A DNA stretch of 64,000 nucleotides from MAG-121220-bin8 sp002700465. Its GTDB lineage: Bacteria > Bacteroidota > Bacteroidia > Flavobacteriales > Flavobacteriaceae. Location: positions 496,001-560,000 of the forward strand of contig CALSTO010000001.1 in NCBI GenBank assembly GCA_943789295.1. Direction: 5' to 3'. How positions within the stretch are numbered: the first letter of the stretch is position 1; every line of letters begins with the position of its first letter. The position numbers and the translations under genes were made by a program. Under the pieces are notes generated by a model. That model saw only the letters and a list, made by a program, of their open reading frames with translations. It was not told the origin of the DNA and did not search any database. Below are positions 16,519 to 25,453 of this stretch, piece by piece.

Positions 16519-16920
16519 ATGAAAAAAAATAAGCCAGATAATATTGTTTTTAATGAAGAATCTAATCAATATAATGCTTCAATTTTACCATACGCATCAA
16601 GTGTAGGTGCTCCATCAATTAAAATTGAAGATAATAAGAGTTGGAAAGAGAGAGGAGTTGCTAAAGTCAATAAAAAAATTAGTTTAAAGTTTGAAGAATT
16701 AAAATCAGATTATGAAAAATTAATAGATGATTTTAAGTGGAACGAAATAATATATAATTCTAAGTTCTCTTTTGAGCCCGTTATTGGTGAAATATATTAT
16801 TTATATAACGATAAATCAAATGAATATTTTTTGTCTCTAATTAATCCTCAATCTTGGAATAAAGATTGTGTAGGAGAATTTTCTTTAAACAGTGAAGGTA
16901 AATGGATTAGATCTATTTAA
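16519..16920 (+). CDS. DUF2452 domain protein
   Basis: A 133-residue soluble protein of unknown function. It opens with the family pattern KPDNIVFNEESNQYNASILP and contains YASSVGAPSI (about 26-35) and a following Trp-Lys segment (SWKERGV), then a charged helical stretch and a C-terminal beta region (GEIYYLYND, LSLINPQSW). This N-terminal signature is what I recognise as DUF2452, found in Flavobacteria and gamma-proteobacteria. The role is not known. The 3' end overlaps the convergent tdh gene by 8 bases. Confidence 0.75.
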   Translation: MKKNKPDNIVFNEESNQYNASILPYASSVGAPSIKIEDNKSWKERGVAKVNKKISLKFEELKSDYEKLIDDFKWNEIIYNSKFSFEPVIGEIYYLYNDKSNEYFLSLINPQSWNKDCVGEFSLNSEGKWIRSI

Positions 16921-17827
16921 AATTTTCATTAAGAGTTTCATTTAATCGAAAATTAGCCTTCCAACCCCAGTCTCTTCTAGCAACGGAATCGTCTATTTCT
17001 TTTGGCCATGTTTGAGCAATTTCATCTCTAAAATCCGGTTTATAAATTACATTTCCTTTACATCCAATTTCTCTTAATTTTTTTTCGAGCTCTAAAGGTG
17101 TGATACTAAAGCCAGTTATATTGTATGATTCTTTTACACTTAGATTATTTTTGTTAGTTGACATATACTTTATTGTACCCATAATGGCATCATTTATATA
17201 AAGCATTGGAAGCTTAGAGTTTTTATTTAAAAAACAATTGTAATTTTTTCCTTTTTTTAATGATTCAATCATTTCCATAACATAATCAGTAGTACCACCA
17301 CCTGGTTTAGATTCAAAAGAAATAATACCAGGATACCTAAGTGATCTAATATCTAAATCATACTTTTTGTTATAATAGTTCATTAATTTTTCACCTGCTA
17401 GTTTAGAAACACCATACATGGTTTCAGGGTTAAGAATAGGGTCTTGAATAACGTTTTCAAGATTTGATTTTGTTCCAAAAACTGCAATTGAGCTAGGCCA
17501 AAAGATTCTATTTATTTTATTTTTAATAGAAATTTCAATAATATTTTGGAAACTTTCCATGTTTATTTTCCATGAATCAAATGGATTTTTTTCTCCATTT
17601 GCAGAAAGTACTGCTACCAAATGATATATGGTGTTAAGTTTATATTTCTTTATAAGATTATCTAATTTATTTTTATTCATTGCATTAGCAATTTCAAAAT
17701 CACAATTTAATTTCTTTTTGGGCGATCTTATATCAGTAGCTAAAACATAAATATTATTTTTAACAAAATACTTTACAAATTCCTGACCTAATTGACCTAA
17801 CGCCCCAGTAATTAATATTCTTTCCAT
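16913..17827 (-). CDS. tdh: L-threonine 3-dehydrogenase, SDR/epimerase type
   Basis: Oxidises L-threonine to 2-amino-3-ketobutyrate with NAD+. 304 residues, the usual length of the short-chain (UDP-glucose-epimerase-like) threonine dehydrogenases rather than the zinc MDR type of E. coli. Visible are GALGQLG at 8-14, FWPSSIAVFG at 109-118 and the catalytic pair Tyr138/Lys142 (MYGVSK). The assignment is strengthened by the divergent kbl gene 41 bases away, which encodes the next enzyme in threonine-to-glycine breakdown. An acidic or sugar epimerase activity is the alternative but is much less likely given the context. Confidence 0.9.
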   Translation of the reverse strand: MERILITGALGQLGQEFVKYFVKNNIYVLATDIRSPKKKLNCDFEIANAMNKNKLDNLIKKYKLNTIYHLVAVLSANGEKNPFDSWKINMESFQNIIEISIKNKINRIFWPSSIAVFGTKSNLENVIQDPILNPETMYGVSKLAGEKLMNYYNKKYDLDIRSLRYPGIISFESKPGGGTTDYVMEMIESLKKGKNYNCFLNKNSKLPMLYINDAIMGTIKYMSTNKNNLSVKESYNITGFSITPLELEKKLREIGCKGNVIYKPDFRDEIAQTWPKEIDDSVARRDWGWKANFRLNETLNENFK

Positions 17828-17868
17828 TACTAAATAAAAATTATACTTTTATTAATTAAATAACATAT

Positions 17869-19053
17869 ATGTACGAATCTATACAAAAAAGGCTTATAAA
17901 GGAATTAGATGAGGTTAAAATTTCGGGAAGATATAAAGATGAAAGAATCATTAGTTCTAGTCAGGGCTCAATTATCAATGTAGAGAACAGTAAAGTTTTA
18001 AATTTTTGTGCAAACAACTATTTAGGTTTAGCATCAAATAATAAAGTCATAAAACGAGCAAAAGATACTTTAGAAAGTCATGGTTTCGGAATGGCTTCAG
18101 TAAGGTTTATATGCGGAACTCAAGATATCCATAAAGAACTTGAAATGAAGATTTCAAAATTTTTAAAAAAAGAAGATACTATATTGTATGCTGCAGCTTT
18201 TGATGCTAATGGCGGATTTTTTGAACCTTTATTTAATGATCAAGATGCTATAATTAGTGATGCTTTAAATCACGCCTCAATTATTGATGGGATTAGACTA
18301 TGTAAGGCACAAAGATTTCGTTATAAGCATAATGATATGAAAGATTTGGAGGTTCAACTTAAAAATGCAAAAGATTGTAGGAGTAAAATTATTGTTACAG
18401 ACGGAGTTTTTTCAATGGACGGTACAATTGCTCAGCTTGATAAAATTTGTGAATTAGCAAAAAAATATGATGCTTTAGTTATGTCTGATGAATGTCACTC
18501 TACTGGATTTGTAGGGCCAAGTGGTAGAGGAGTTCCTGAAGAGTTAAACGTAATTGATCAAGTTGATATAGTTACTGGAACTCTGGGAAAGGCTCTTGGC
18601 GGAGCATCTGGAGGATTTACAAGTGGGCCTAAAGAAATAATAGATATACTTAGACAAAAATCTCGACCTTATTTGTTTTCAAATACTTTGGCACCCTCAA
18701 TTGTCGGTGCATCTTTGGGAGTTTTAGATGTTTTAGAAAATGATACTTCTCATTTAAAAAAGTTAAAAGAAAACACAGAGTATTTCAGAAAAAAAATTTC
18801 AAATTTTGGTTTTGATATTAAGCCTGGAAATCATCCAATTGTTCCAGTTATGCTTTATGACGATCATCTTGCTCAAGAAATGTCTTCTGAATTATTAAAA
18901 CTAGACATATATGTAATTGGCTTTTTTTACCCTGTAGTTCCTAAAGGTCAAGCTAGAATCAGAGTACAAATTTCAGCTTCTCATTCAATTGAAGATATTG
19001 ATAAAGCTTTAAATGCATTTTATGAAGTTGGAAAGAAATTAAAAGTAATATAG
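17869..19053 (+). CDS. kbl: 2-amino-3-ketobutyrate CoA ligase (glycine C-acetyltransferase)
   Basis: PLP enzyme of the alpha-oxoamine synthase family: 2-amino-3-ketobutyrate + CoA gives glycine + acetyl-CoA. 394 residues, close to the 398 of E. coli Kbl. The PLP-binding Lys241 lies in GTLGKALGGASGG, the Asp/His pair in SDECHSTG (206-213), and the N-terminal NFCANNYLGLA is conserved. Other members (BioF, HemA, Spt) differ around these motifs, and the divergent tdh gene makes the threonine role near certain. The 41-base gap to tdh must hold both promoters. Confidence 0.95.
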   Translation: MYESIQKRLIKELDEVKISGRYKDERIISSSQGSIINVENSKVLNFCANNYLGLASNNKVIKRAKDTLESHGFGMASVRFICGTQDIHKELEMKISKFLKKEDTILYAAAFDANGGFFEPLFNDQDAIISDALNHASIIDGIRLCKAQRFRYKHNDMKDLEVQLKNAKDCRSKIIVTDGVFSMDGTIAQLDKICELAKKYDALVMSDECHSTGFVGPSGRGVPEELNVIDQVDIVTGTLGKALGGASGGFTSGPKEIIDILRQKSRPYLFSNTLAPSIVGASLGVLDVLENDTSHLKKLKENTEYFRKKISNFGFDIKPGNHPIVPVMLYDDHLAQEMSSELLKLDIYVIGFFYPVVPKGQARIRVQISASHSIEDIDKALNAFYEVGKKLKVI

Positions 19054-19061
19054 ATCTAAAT

Positions 19062-19211
19062 TTAGTCTAAACTATTCTTCGTTATATAGTATCTCCATCC
19101 TAATAATAGAAATTGAAACTTAGTTGCTTTTATAGGGTCAACTCTGTTTTTAGTTAAGCTTGGTAGTAAAACTTTATTAATCTTTGCTAAGACTTTAAAT
19201 ATATTTTTCAT
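19062..19211 (-). CDS. Small basic protein of 49 aa, unknown function
   Basis: An ORF of 49 codons with an ATG at 19209-19211 and TAA at 19062-19064. The translation begins MKNIFKVLAKINKVLLPS, continues with KATKFQFLLLGWRYY and ends TKNSLD. It resembles short basic proteins I recall in many Flavobacteria, with the pattern K-LPS-K-D--KA-K-Q---GW--Y-T---LD; some are loosely labelled as SsrA-binding-like, without evidence known to me. It occupies most of the gap between kbl and the exchanger gene, which otherwise would be an unusually long convergent/tandem gap. Weakly amphipathic, no clear membrane helix. Confidence 0.6.
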   Translation of the reverse strand: MKNIFKVLAKINKVLLPSLTKNRVDPIKATKFQFLLLGWRYYITKNSLD

Positions 19212-19257
19212 TTAATAGAATATATAATTCATATGTTATCTTTACAAAAATAAATAT

Positions 19258-20196
19258 ATGGATTTAAATACTATTTCCTTGTTAATTTTTGGCTTAACCG
19301 TTTTAATCATTGGTGGAAATTTATTATTAAAAGCGGCAGTTTCTATATCACTCAGATTTGGAATTCCTAAATTATTGATTGGGATGACAGTTGTATCATT
19401 AGCAACTTCTGCTCCGGAGTTAATTGTTAGTATTAAATCAGCTATTAAGGGATCACCTGACTTGGCTATTTCAAATGTTTTAGGCTCAAATATTGCAAAT
19501 CTTGGTTTAGTTCTAGGGATAACAATATTGTTCTCGCCTATTAATATTTCTAAAAGTGTTTACAAGAAAGAGTGGCCAATTATGATGTTTTCTGCCATTT
19601 ATTTTTTAATAGTTATACTTGATGGTGTTATTAGTAAAATTGAGGGAGGTATTTTAGTCTGTTTTTTAGTTATGACTATTTCAGCTTTAATAAAACTTCG
19701 TGATAAATCTGAGGTTGATTTGGAAAATAGTGTTGAAGATTCATTTTTAAAATCTTTAATAGTATTGTTTTTTGGGGGGTTGTTTCTTTATTATGGTTCA
19801 GAGTGGTTTATTGATGGTGCAATAATGCTAGCTGATTCTTTTGGAATTAGTGAAAGGATAATTGGAATAACTGTAGTTTCTGTTGGTACAAGTATTCCTG
19901 AGCTAGTAACATCATTGGTAGCAGTTCTTAATAAAGAAAAAAGTATTTCATTAGGTAATTTATTAGGCTCAAACATATTTAATGTTTTTGCAGTTTTAGG
20001 AATTACATCTTTAGTTACGCCACTTTCGGTTTTAGATAAGAGTATTATAAATTATGACATATATGTGATGCTGTTTTTTGCAGCAATGATACTTCCATTA
20101 ATATTTTTTCCAAAAAAACTTGTTTTGGGAAGAAAAGAGGGATTAATAATACTATTATTTTATACTGTATATATATATCAATTATTTCTAATTTAA
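19258..20196 (+). CDS. Calcium/sodium antiporter, CaCA family (YrbG-like)
   Basis: A 312-residue inner-membrane exchanger built of two homologous halves. Each half carries the alpha-repeat signature: MTVVSLATSAPELIVS plus GSNIANLGLVLG in the first, ITVVSVGTSIPELVTS plus GSNIFNVFAVLG in the second. These form the ion-binding centre of K+-dependent and bacterial Na+/Ca2+ exchangers. About ten hydrophobic segments are evident. The start is an ATG with a TATCTTTA box some 25 bases upstream. A strong bidirectional terminator follows. Confidence 0.92.
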   Translation: MDLNTISLLIFGLTVLIIGGNLLLKAAVSISLRFGIPKLLIGMTVVSLATSAPELIVSIKSAIKGSPDLAISNVLGSNIANLGLVLGITILFSPINISKSVYKKEWPIMMFSAIYFLIVILDGVISKIEGGILVCFLVMTISALIKLRDKSEVDLENSVEDSFLKSLIVLFFGGLFLYYGSEWFIDGAIMLADSFGISERIIGITVVSVGTSIPELVTSLVAVLNKEKSISLGNLLGSNIFNVFAVLGITSLVTPLSVLDKSIINYDIYVMLFFAAMILPLIFFPKKLVLGRKEGLIILLFYTVYIYQLFLI

Positions 20197-20205
20197 TTTA
20201 ATGTC

Positions 20206-20238
20206 AAAAAAAAACCCTCATCCAAGAGGGTTTTTTTT
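20206..20238. terminator. Bidirectional intrinsic terminator between convergent genes
   Basis: CCCTC (20215-20219) pairs with GAGGG (20226-20230) around a 6-base loop, flanked by an A-run on the left and eight T on the right that extend the stem. It can terminate the exchanger transcript (+) and glnA (-). Confidence 0.9.
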
Positions 20239-20255
20239 AAATGTTAAATTAAATA

Positions 20256-21266
20256 TTAAATCTTAGCCGATTTAACTGTTTTAACTATTCTTCCAGCAAT
20301 TTTATACGGATCACCATTAGATGCAGGTCTTCTGTCTTCTAGCCATCCTTTCCAGCCTTTTTCAACAGTAATAATTGGGATTCTAATTGAAGCTCCTCTG
20401 TCAGAAACACCATAGCTAAAATCATTAATTGAGGCTGTTTCATGAAGACCAGTTAATCTTTGATCATTGAATTCTCCGTAAACACTAATATGTTCTTTTA
20501 CAACAGGTCTAAATGCTTCACAAACTGCTTCATAAGTTTTTTGAGAACCACATGTTCTTAACAATGTATTAGAAAAATTAGCATGCATACCACTTCCATT
20601 CCAATCCCCTTTGATAGGCTTTGGGTGATATTCAATATAATATCCATATTTCTCTGTAATTCTGTCAAGTAGGTATCTAGCTACCCAAATTTCATCTCCT
20701 GCTTTTTTTGCTCCTTTTGCAAATAATTGAAATTCCCATTGACCGCTTGCAACTTCTTGATTAATACCTTCAAAATTTAATCCAGCTTCAATACATTGAT
20801 CTGCATGCTCTTCAACTAAATCACGACCATGTGTGTTTTTTCCACCAACAGAGCAGTAATACATTCCTTGTGGACCAGGATAACCTCCCACAGGAAAACC
20901 TAATGGCAATAAAGTGTCACAATCCATTATAAAATATTCTTGTTCAAACCCAAACCAAAAATCATTATCATCATCGTCAATTGTAGCTCTTGCATTTGAT
21001 TCGTGTGCAGTACCATCAGCATTTAAAACTTCAGTCATTACTAAATAACCGTTGACTCTATCAGGATCCGGATAGATTGCAACTGGCTTAAGTAAACAAT
21101 CTGAAGAACCTCCTTCAGCTTGCTTTGTAGATGACCCATCAAAAGACCAAATTGGACAATCTTCTAATTTCCCACTAAAGTCTTCTAAAACCTTAGTTTT
21201 GCTTCTCATATTTTGGGTTGGCTTATAACCATCTAACCAAATGTATTCTAATTTAGATTTACTCAT
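20256..21266 (-). CDS. glnA: Glutamine synthetase, type II (eukaryotic-like GSII)
   Basis: Makes glutamine from glutamate, ammonia and ATP. 336 residues, the size of the compact GSII class and far shorter than GSI (about 470) or GSIII (about 700). Motifs: DGSSTKQAEGG (about 43-53), GFEQEYF near 106-112, the central NQEVASGQWEFQ, HANFSN near 230 and DRGASIRIP near 289-297. No adenylylation-site region of GSI is present, so control is more likely transcriptional or through PII/2-oxoglutarate. The PII and ammonium-transporter genes lie about 6 kb away on the same strand. The upstream 253-base gap shared with purM shows no clear operator. Confidence 0.95.
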   Translation of the reverse strand: MSKSKLEYIWLDGYKPTQNMRSKTKVLEDFSGKLEDCPIWSFDGSSTKQAEGGSSDCLLKPVAIYPDPDRVNGYLVMTEVLNADGTAHESNARATIDDDDNDFWFGFEQEYFIMDCDTLLPLGFPVGGYPGPQGMYYCSVGGKNTHGRDLVEEHADQCIEAGLNFEGINQEVASGQWEFQLFAKGAKKAGDEIWVARYLLDRITEKYGYYIEYHPKPIKGDWNGSGMHANFSNTLLRTCGSQKTYEAVCEAFRPVVKEHISVYGEFNDQRLTGLHETASINDFSYGVSDRGASIRIPIITVEKGWKGWLEDRRPASNGDPYKIAGRIVKTVKSAKI

Positions 21267-21505
21267 TTTAAAGGATTTTTTTTATAAATTAATTTAGATA
21301 AAATTAAAATATATAATTGATTTTTAGCGTTTTAACTTTTTAAAAGATATAAACAATGCTGATTATTATTAATACCGTATTTTTTAATATTTAAAATTTC
21401 ATTTTTGATAATATTTATAGAAAAAAATGATTTTTTCATATTTTTTTTTAAACTTTTACATTTTTATTTAGTTCAAATAAAATTTTAAAACCTTACCATT
21501 ACTTG

Positions 21506-21513
21506 TATCTTTG
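21506..21513 (+). promoter_or_regulatory. Bacteroidota -7 promoter box for purM
   Basis: TATCTTTG matches TAnnTTTG exactly. It ends 6 bases before the purM ATG, so transcription from it would give a leaderless or nearly leaderless mRNA. No good -33 TTTG is seen at the expected distance. Confidence 0.45.
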
Positions 21514-21519
21514 TTGTAA

Positions 21520-22698
21520 ATGAATGATAAAAATCTAGAGCGATATAGTCTTAGAGGTGTATCTGCTGACAAAACTGATGTCCACAATGCAATTAAAAAT
21601 GTTGATAAGGGTTTGTTTCCAAAGGCATTTTGTAAAATCGTTCCTGACTACCTTTCAAATAATTCTGATTACTGTTTGGTTATGCACGCAGATGGAGCTG
21701 GCACTAAGTCATCTCTGGCCTATATGTATTGGAAAGAAACAGGTGATCTTTCTGTCTGGAAAGGAATTGCACAAGACGCGCTTATAATGAATATTGATGA
21801 CCTTTTATGCGTGGGTGCAGTAGATAATATTATGCTTTCATCTACAATAGGAAGAAATAAGAATTTAATACCTGGTGAAGTTATTAAAGCTATTATTGAA
21901 GGGACAGAGGAGTTAATTCTTGAAATGTCAAATTATGGTGTAAATATAAAATCCACTGGAGGAGAGACTGCAGATGTTGGCGATTTAGTTAGAACTATAA
22001 TTGTTGATTCTACTGTTATTGCTAGGATTAAAAAAACTGATATTATTGATAATGCAAGGATTTCTAATGGTGATGTAATCGTTGGTTTAGAATCATTTGG
22101 GAAGTCAAACTATGAATCTCATTACAATGGTGGTATGGGAAGTAACGGTCTAACATCTGCTAGACATGACGTTTTTAATAAAAAATTAGCTTCAAAATAC
22201 CCTGAAAGTTTTGATCCGATGGTCCCTAATGACCTTATATATTCAGGTTCGTATGATTTAAATCAGAAAATAGACGGAGTTGATTTAGATGCAGGAAAAT
22301 TAGTCCTATCACCAACTCGGACTTACGCTCCAATAATTAAGAAAATTTTAAATCATTTCGATTCAAGTTCTATTCACGGAATGATTCATTGTAGTGGTGG
22401 AGCTCAGACTAAAATTTTACATTTTGTTGAAAATTTACATATTATAAAAGATAATTTGTTTCAAACACCTACTTTATTTGAAATTATAAAAAAAGAATCT
22501 GGTACCGATTGGAGGGAGATGTATAAAGTTTTTAACATGGGACACAGAATGGAATTATACGTAGATCCAAATGTAGCTAACAGCATAATAGAAATTTCAA
22601 AGTCATTTGGAGTTGATGCTAAAATAATTGGAAAAGTAGAGTCTAATGACTCAAAAAAACTAAGTATTATTTCAGATCATGGAACTTTCGAATACTAA
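21520..22698 (+). CDS. purM: Phosphoribosylformylglycinamidine cyclo-ligase (AIR synthetase)
   Basis: Fifth step of de novo purine synthesis: ATP-dependent ring closure of FGAM to AIR. 392 residues, longer than the roughly 345 of E. coli PurM, as in other Bacteroidota. The N-terminal SLRGVSADKTDVHNAI, the HADGAGTK phosphate/ATP segment (about 54-61), DALIMNIDDLLCVGA and GGETADVGD near 148-156 are the family landmarks. C-terminal residues around GMIHCSGGAQTK complete the second domain. Start at ATG 21520 is fixed by the promoter box and by the conserved N-terminus. Confidence 0.92.
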   Translation: MNDKNLERYSLRGVSADKTDVHNAIKNVDKGLFPKAFCKIVPDYLSNNSDYCLVMHADGAGTKSSLAYMYWKETGDLSVWKGIAQDALIMNIDDLLCVGAVDNIMLSSTIGRNKNLIPGEVIKAIIEGTEELILEMSNYGVNIKSTGGETADVGDLVRTIIVDSTVIARIKKTDIIDNARISNGDVIVGLESFGKSNYESHYNGGMGSNGLTSARHDVFNKKLASKYPESFDPMVPNDLIYSGSYDLNQKIDGVDLDAGKLVLSPTRTYAPIIKKILNHFDSSSIHGMIHCSGGAQTKILHFVENLHIIKDNLFQTPTLFEIIKKESGTDWREMYKVFNMGHRMELYVDPNVANSIIEISKSFGVDAKIIGKVESNDSKKLSIISDHGTFEY

Positions 22699-22715
22699 TT
22701 AATATCAAAATATTA

Positions 22716-22723
22716 TAAATTTG
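22716..22723 (+). promoter_or_regulatory. Bacteroidota -7 promoter box for prfA
   Basis: TAAATTTG fits TAnnTTTG, 20 bases before the prfA ATG in the 45-base gap after purM. No convincing -33 element. Confidence 0.35.
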
Positions 22724-22743
22724 TAAATATTATTTTTTTTCAA

Positions 22744-23823
22744 ATGTTAGATAAGTTAAATATTGTTCAACAAAGGTATAATGAGGTTTCTGATCTTATT
22801 ATACAACCCAATATTATTACAGATCAAAAAAGATATATTAAACTTAATAAGGAATATAAAGATCTTGGACTTTTAGTTGAAAAGAAAAAAAAGTATGAAA
22901 GTTTAATTTCTAATAAAGAGGAAGCAGAGGAAATTATTAAAATTGAAGATGATAAAGAAATGCTTGAAATGGCAAACGAAGAATTAAAGAATTCAAAAGA
23001 AAAAATAAAGTCAATTGAAGAGGAAATAAAATTTTTATTAATTCCAAAAGATCCAGATGATTCTAAAAATGTTGTTGTGGAGTTAAGGGCTGGAACTGGA
23101 GGAGATGAAGCTAGTATTTTTGCAGGTGATCTTTTCAGAATGTACACTAAGTATTGTGAGGGAAGAAATTGGAAAGTAAGTTTAGTAGATGCTAGTCCTG
23201 GAACTGCTGGGGGATATAAGGAAATAATATTTGAGGTTTCAGGAAATGATGAAGTTTATGGTTTTCTTAAATTTGAATCTGGTGTTCATCGTGTACAGAG
23301 AGTTCCTCAAACTGAAACTCAGGGAAGAGTTCATACTTCTGCTGCAACTGTAATGGTTTTACCTGAAGCTGAGGAGTTTGATGTTGAAATTAATATGAAT
23401 GATGTTCGTATAGATTATTTTTGTTCATCTGGACCAGGTGGACAATCTGTAAATACAACTTATTCAGCTGTAAGATTAACACACACACCTACAGGAATTG
23501 TAGCTCAATGTCAAGATCAAAAATCACAACATAAAAACAAGGATAAAGCTTTAAAAGTTCTTAGATCTAGACTTTATGAATTAGAATTAAATAAAAAATT
23601 AGAGGAGGATTCCTTGAAAAGAAACTCTATGGTTTCATCTGGTGACAGATCTGCTAAAATTAGAACATACAACTATCCTCAGGGAAGAGTGACTGATCAC
23701 CGAATAGGACTAACATTATATGATTTACAGAATATAGTAAACGGTGATATACAAAAAATTATTGATGAGCTAAAAATTGTTCAAAATAATGAATTACTTA
23801 AAAATTCAGAAGAAGTTTTTTAA
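22744..23823 (+). CDS. prfA: Peptide chain release factor 1
   Basis: Recognises UAA/UAG stop codons and triggers peptide release. 359 residues, standard length. The catalytic GGQ is present in SSGPGGQSVNT (near 230), and the tripeptide anticodon region reads VPQTE, the PxT form of RF1 rather than the SPF of RF2. An N-terminal coiled, charged domain (to about 100) precedes. The GGQ glutamine would be methylated by PrmC, not encoded here. It is followed 3 bases later by pyrF. Confidence 0.96.
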   Translation: MLDKLNIVQQRYNEVSDLIIQPNIITDQKRYIKLNKEYKDLGLLVEKKKKYESLISNKEEAEEIIKIEDDKEMLEMANEELKNSKEKIKSIEEEIKFLLIPKDPDDSKNVVVELRAGTGGDEASIFAGDLFRMYTKYCEGRNWKVSLVDASPGTAGGYKEIIFEVSGNDEVYGFLKFESGVHRVQRVPQTETQGRVHTSAATVMVLPEAEEFDVEINMNDVRIDYFCSSGPGGQSVNTTYSAVRLTHTPTGIVAQCQDQKSQHKNKDKALKVLRSRLYELELNKKLEEDSLKRNSMVSSGDRSAKIRTYNYPQGRVTDHRIGLTLYDLQNIVNGDIQKIIDELKIVQNNELLKNSEEVF

Positions 23824-23826
23824 TTT

Positions 23827-24651
23827 ATGAAAACAAGTTTCTTAAAAGATCAAATTATTTCTAAAAATTCTTTCCTATGTCTAGGGCTTGATAGTGATAT
23901 TAATAAAATACCATCATTTTTATTAGAAGAGTCTGATCCGATTTTTAGTTTTAATAAATTACTTTTAGATGCTTTGAATGAATTAATTGTATCAGTAAAA
24001 ATTAATACTGCTTTTTACGAAGTTCATGGATCGAAAGGATGGGAGACTTTAGAAAAAACGATTGATTATATAAATAATACATATCCAAATTTGTTTACGA
24101 TTGCCGATGCCAAAAGAGGAGATATCGGAAATACTTCAGATATGTACGCTCGAGCTTTTTTTAGTCACATGAAATTTGATTCTATAACCGTTTCACCATA
24201 CATGGGTAATGATTCAATTGAACCATTTCTGGACTATAATGATAAGCATACGATATTGCTAGGCTTAACGTCAAATAATGGAGCAAATGATTTTCAGTAT
24301 TCTATAAATTCAGATCAAGATTTATTTAAAAAAGTTTTAATTAAATCTCAAGAATGGAAAAATTCTAATAATCTTATGTATGTAGTTGGTGCTACTAAAG
24401 CTTCATTTCTAAAAGATGTAAGATTAATTGTTCCAAATAGTTTTTTGCTAGTTCCTGGAGTTGGAGCTCAAGGTGGTAGTTTAGAGGATACTTTTAAAAA
24501 TGGGGTAAATGATCAAATTGGTATTTTAGTTAATTCATCAAGGTCTATAATATATGCAGGAAATGATCAAAATTTTCTAAAAAAATCTTACGAGGAAGCT
24601 AAAAAAATTCAATCTAAAATGAGCGTATTATTAAACAATATCAATGATTAA
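23827..24651 (+). CDS. pyrF: Orotidine 5'-phosphate decarboxylase
   Basis: Last step of UMP synthesis. 274 residues, the longer type-2 form of the enzyme. The substrate Asp-Lys-Asp cluster is seen as Asp94, Lys96 and Asp99 in ADAKRGDI, with Lys58 of SVKIN supplying the partner lysine; LCLGLDSD at 17-24 marks the first beta strand. It is 3 bases after prfA and overlaps the next gene by 8 bases. Confidence 0.95.
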   Translation: MKTSFLKDQIISKNSFLCLGLDSDINKIPSFLLEESDPIFSFNKLLLDALNELIVSVKINTAFYEVHGSKGWETLEKTIDYINNTYPNLFTIADAKRGDIGNTSDMYARAFFSHMKFDSITVSPYMGNDSIEPFLDYNDKHTILLGLTSNNGANDFQYSINSDQDLFKKVLIKSQEWKNSNNLMYVVGATKASFLKDVRLIVPNSFLLVPGVGAQGGSLEDTFKNGVNDQIGILVNSSRSIIYAGNDQNFLKKSYEEAKKIQSKMSVLLNNIND

Positions 24652-25438
24652 TTATTCTATATACAAAAATAATAATTCGAAGGAGTGGGTAACCTTTGTT
24701 CATGGAGCTGGTGGCAGTTCATCTATTTGGTTTAGGCAAATAAAAGAGTTTAAAAGATTTTTCAACGTAATTCTTTTAGATTTAAGAGGACATGGTAGAT
24801 CGAAATATCATATCAAAAATGTTTTTGAAAAAAAATATACATTTAAATCAATATCAAATGATATTGTTGAAGTTTTAAACAAAGAAAATATTAAGAGCTC
24901 CCATTTTATAGGAATTTCGTTAGGGACAATTTTAATACGTCAATTAGCAGAATATTACCCTAAAATGGTAAAAAGTATGATTATGGCTGGAGCAATAATG
25001 AAACTTAATTTTCGCTCAAGATTTTTAATTAAACTTGGTTCAATTTTTAAATCTGTTGTTCCCTATATTTGGATATACAAACTCTTTGCATTTGTAATCA
25101 TGCCTTATAAAAATCATAAAAAATCAAGACTTTTATTTATCAACGAAGCCAAGAAATTATACCAGAAAGAATTTATGAGATGGTATAAATTAACGTCCGA
25201 ATTAAATCCACTATTGAAACTTTTTAGACAAGTTGAATTAAAAATACCAACATTATATTTAATGGGATCTGAAGATTACATGTTTTTAGAATCAATTAAA
25301 CACGTAACTAAGGAGCATAAAAATTCAAAATTAATTATTATCCCTGATTGTGGTCATGTTGTAAACGTAGATAAGCCAAAAATATTTAATAATTCAAGTA
25401 TATCATTTTTAAGAAATTTAATTAATAAAAAATATTAG
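24644..25438 (+). CDS. Alpha/beta hydrolase
   Basis: 264 residues. Oxyanion region VHGAGGSSSIW (19-29), nucleophile Ser92 in IGISLGT, acid Asp in MGSEDYM near 206-212 and His in DCGHVVNVDKP near 244. This is a complete alpha/beta hydrolase triad. The basic cap region around 120-165 is aromatic and lysine-rich. Substrate unknown; such proteins act as esterases or lipases. The start overlaps pyrF by 8 bases, implying coupled translation; the 3' end is 15 bases from the convergent amidohydrolase stop. Confidence 0.8.
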   Translation: MINYSIYKNNNSKEWVTFVHGAGGSSSIWFRQIKEFKRFFNVILLDLRGHGRSKYHIKNVFEKKYTFKSISNDIVEVLNKENIKSSHFIGISLGTILIRQLAEYYPKMVKSMIMAGAIMKLNFRSRFLIKLGSIFKSVVPYIWIYKLFAFVIMPYKNHKKSRLLFINEAKKLYQKEFMRWYKLTSELNPLLKLFRQVELKIPTLYLMGSEDYMFLESIKHVTKEHKNSKLIIIPDCGHVVNVDKPKIFNNSSISFLRNLINKKY

Positions 25439-25453
25439 TTTAATTTTTTCATT

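Noticed and set aside
21332..21439. 35-codon ORF upstream of glnA on the same strand (MKKSFFSINI...)
   Set aside because: Short, AT-rich and without recognisable pattern. A leader peptide cannot be excluded, but chance is as likely.
22824..23147. 107-codon leftward ORF opposite prfA
   Set aside because: Ser/Phe-rich antisense of conserved prfA sequence; no independent support.
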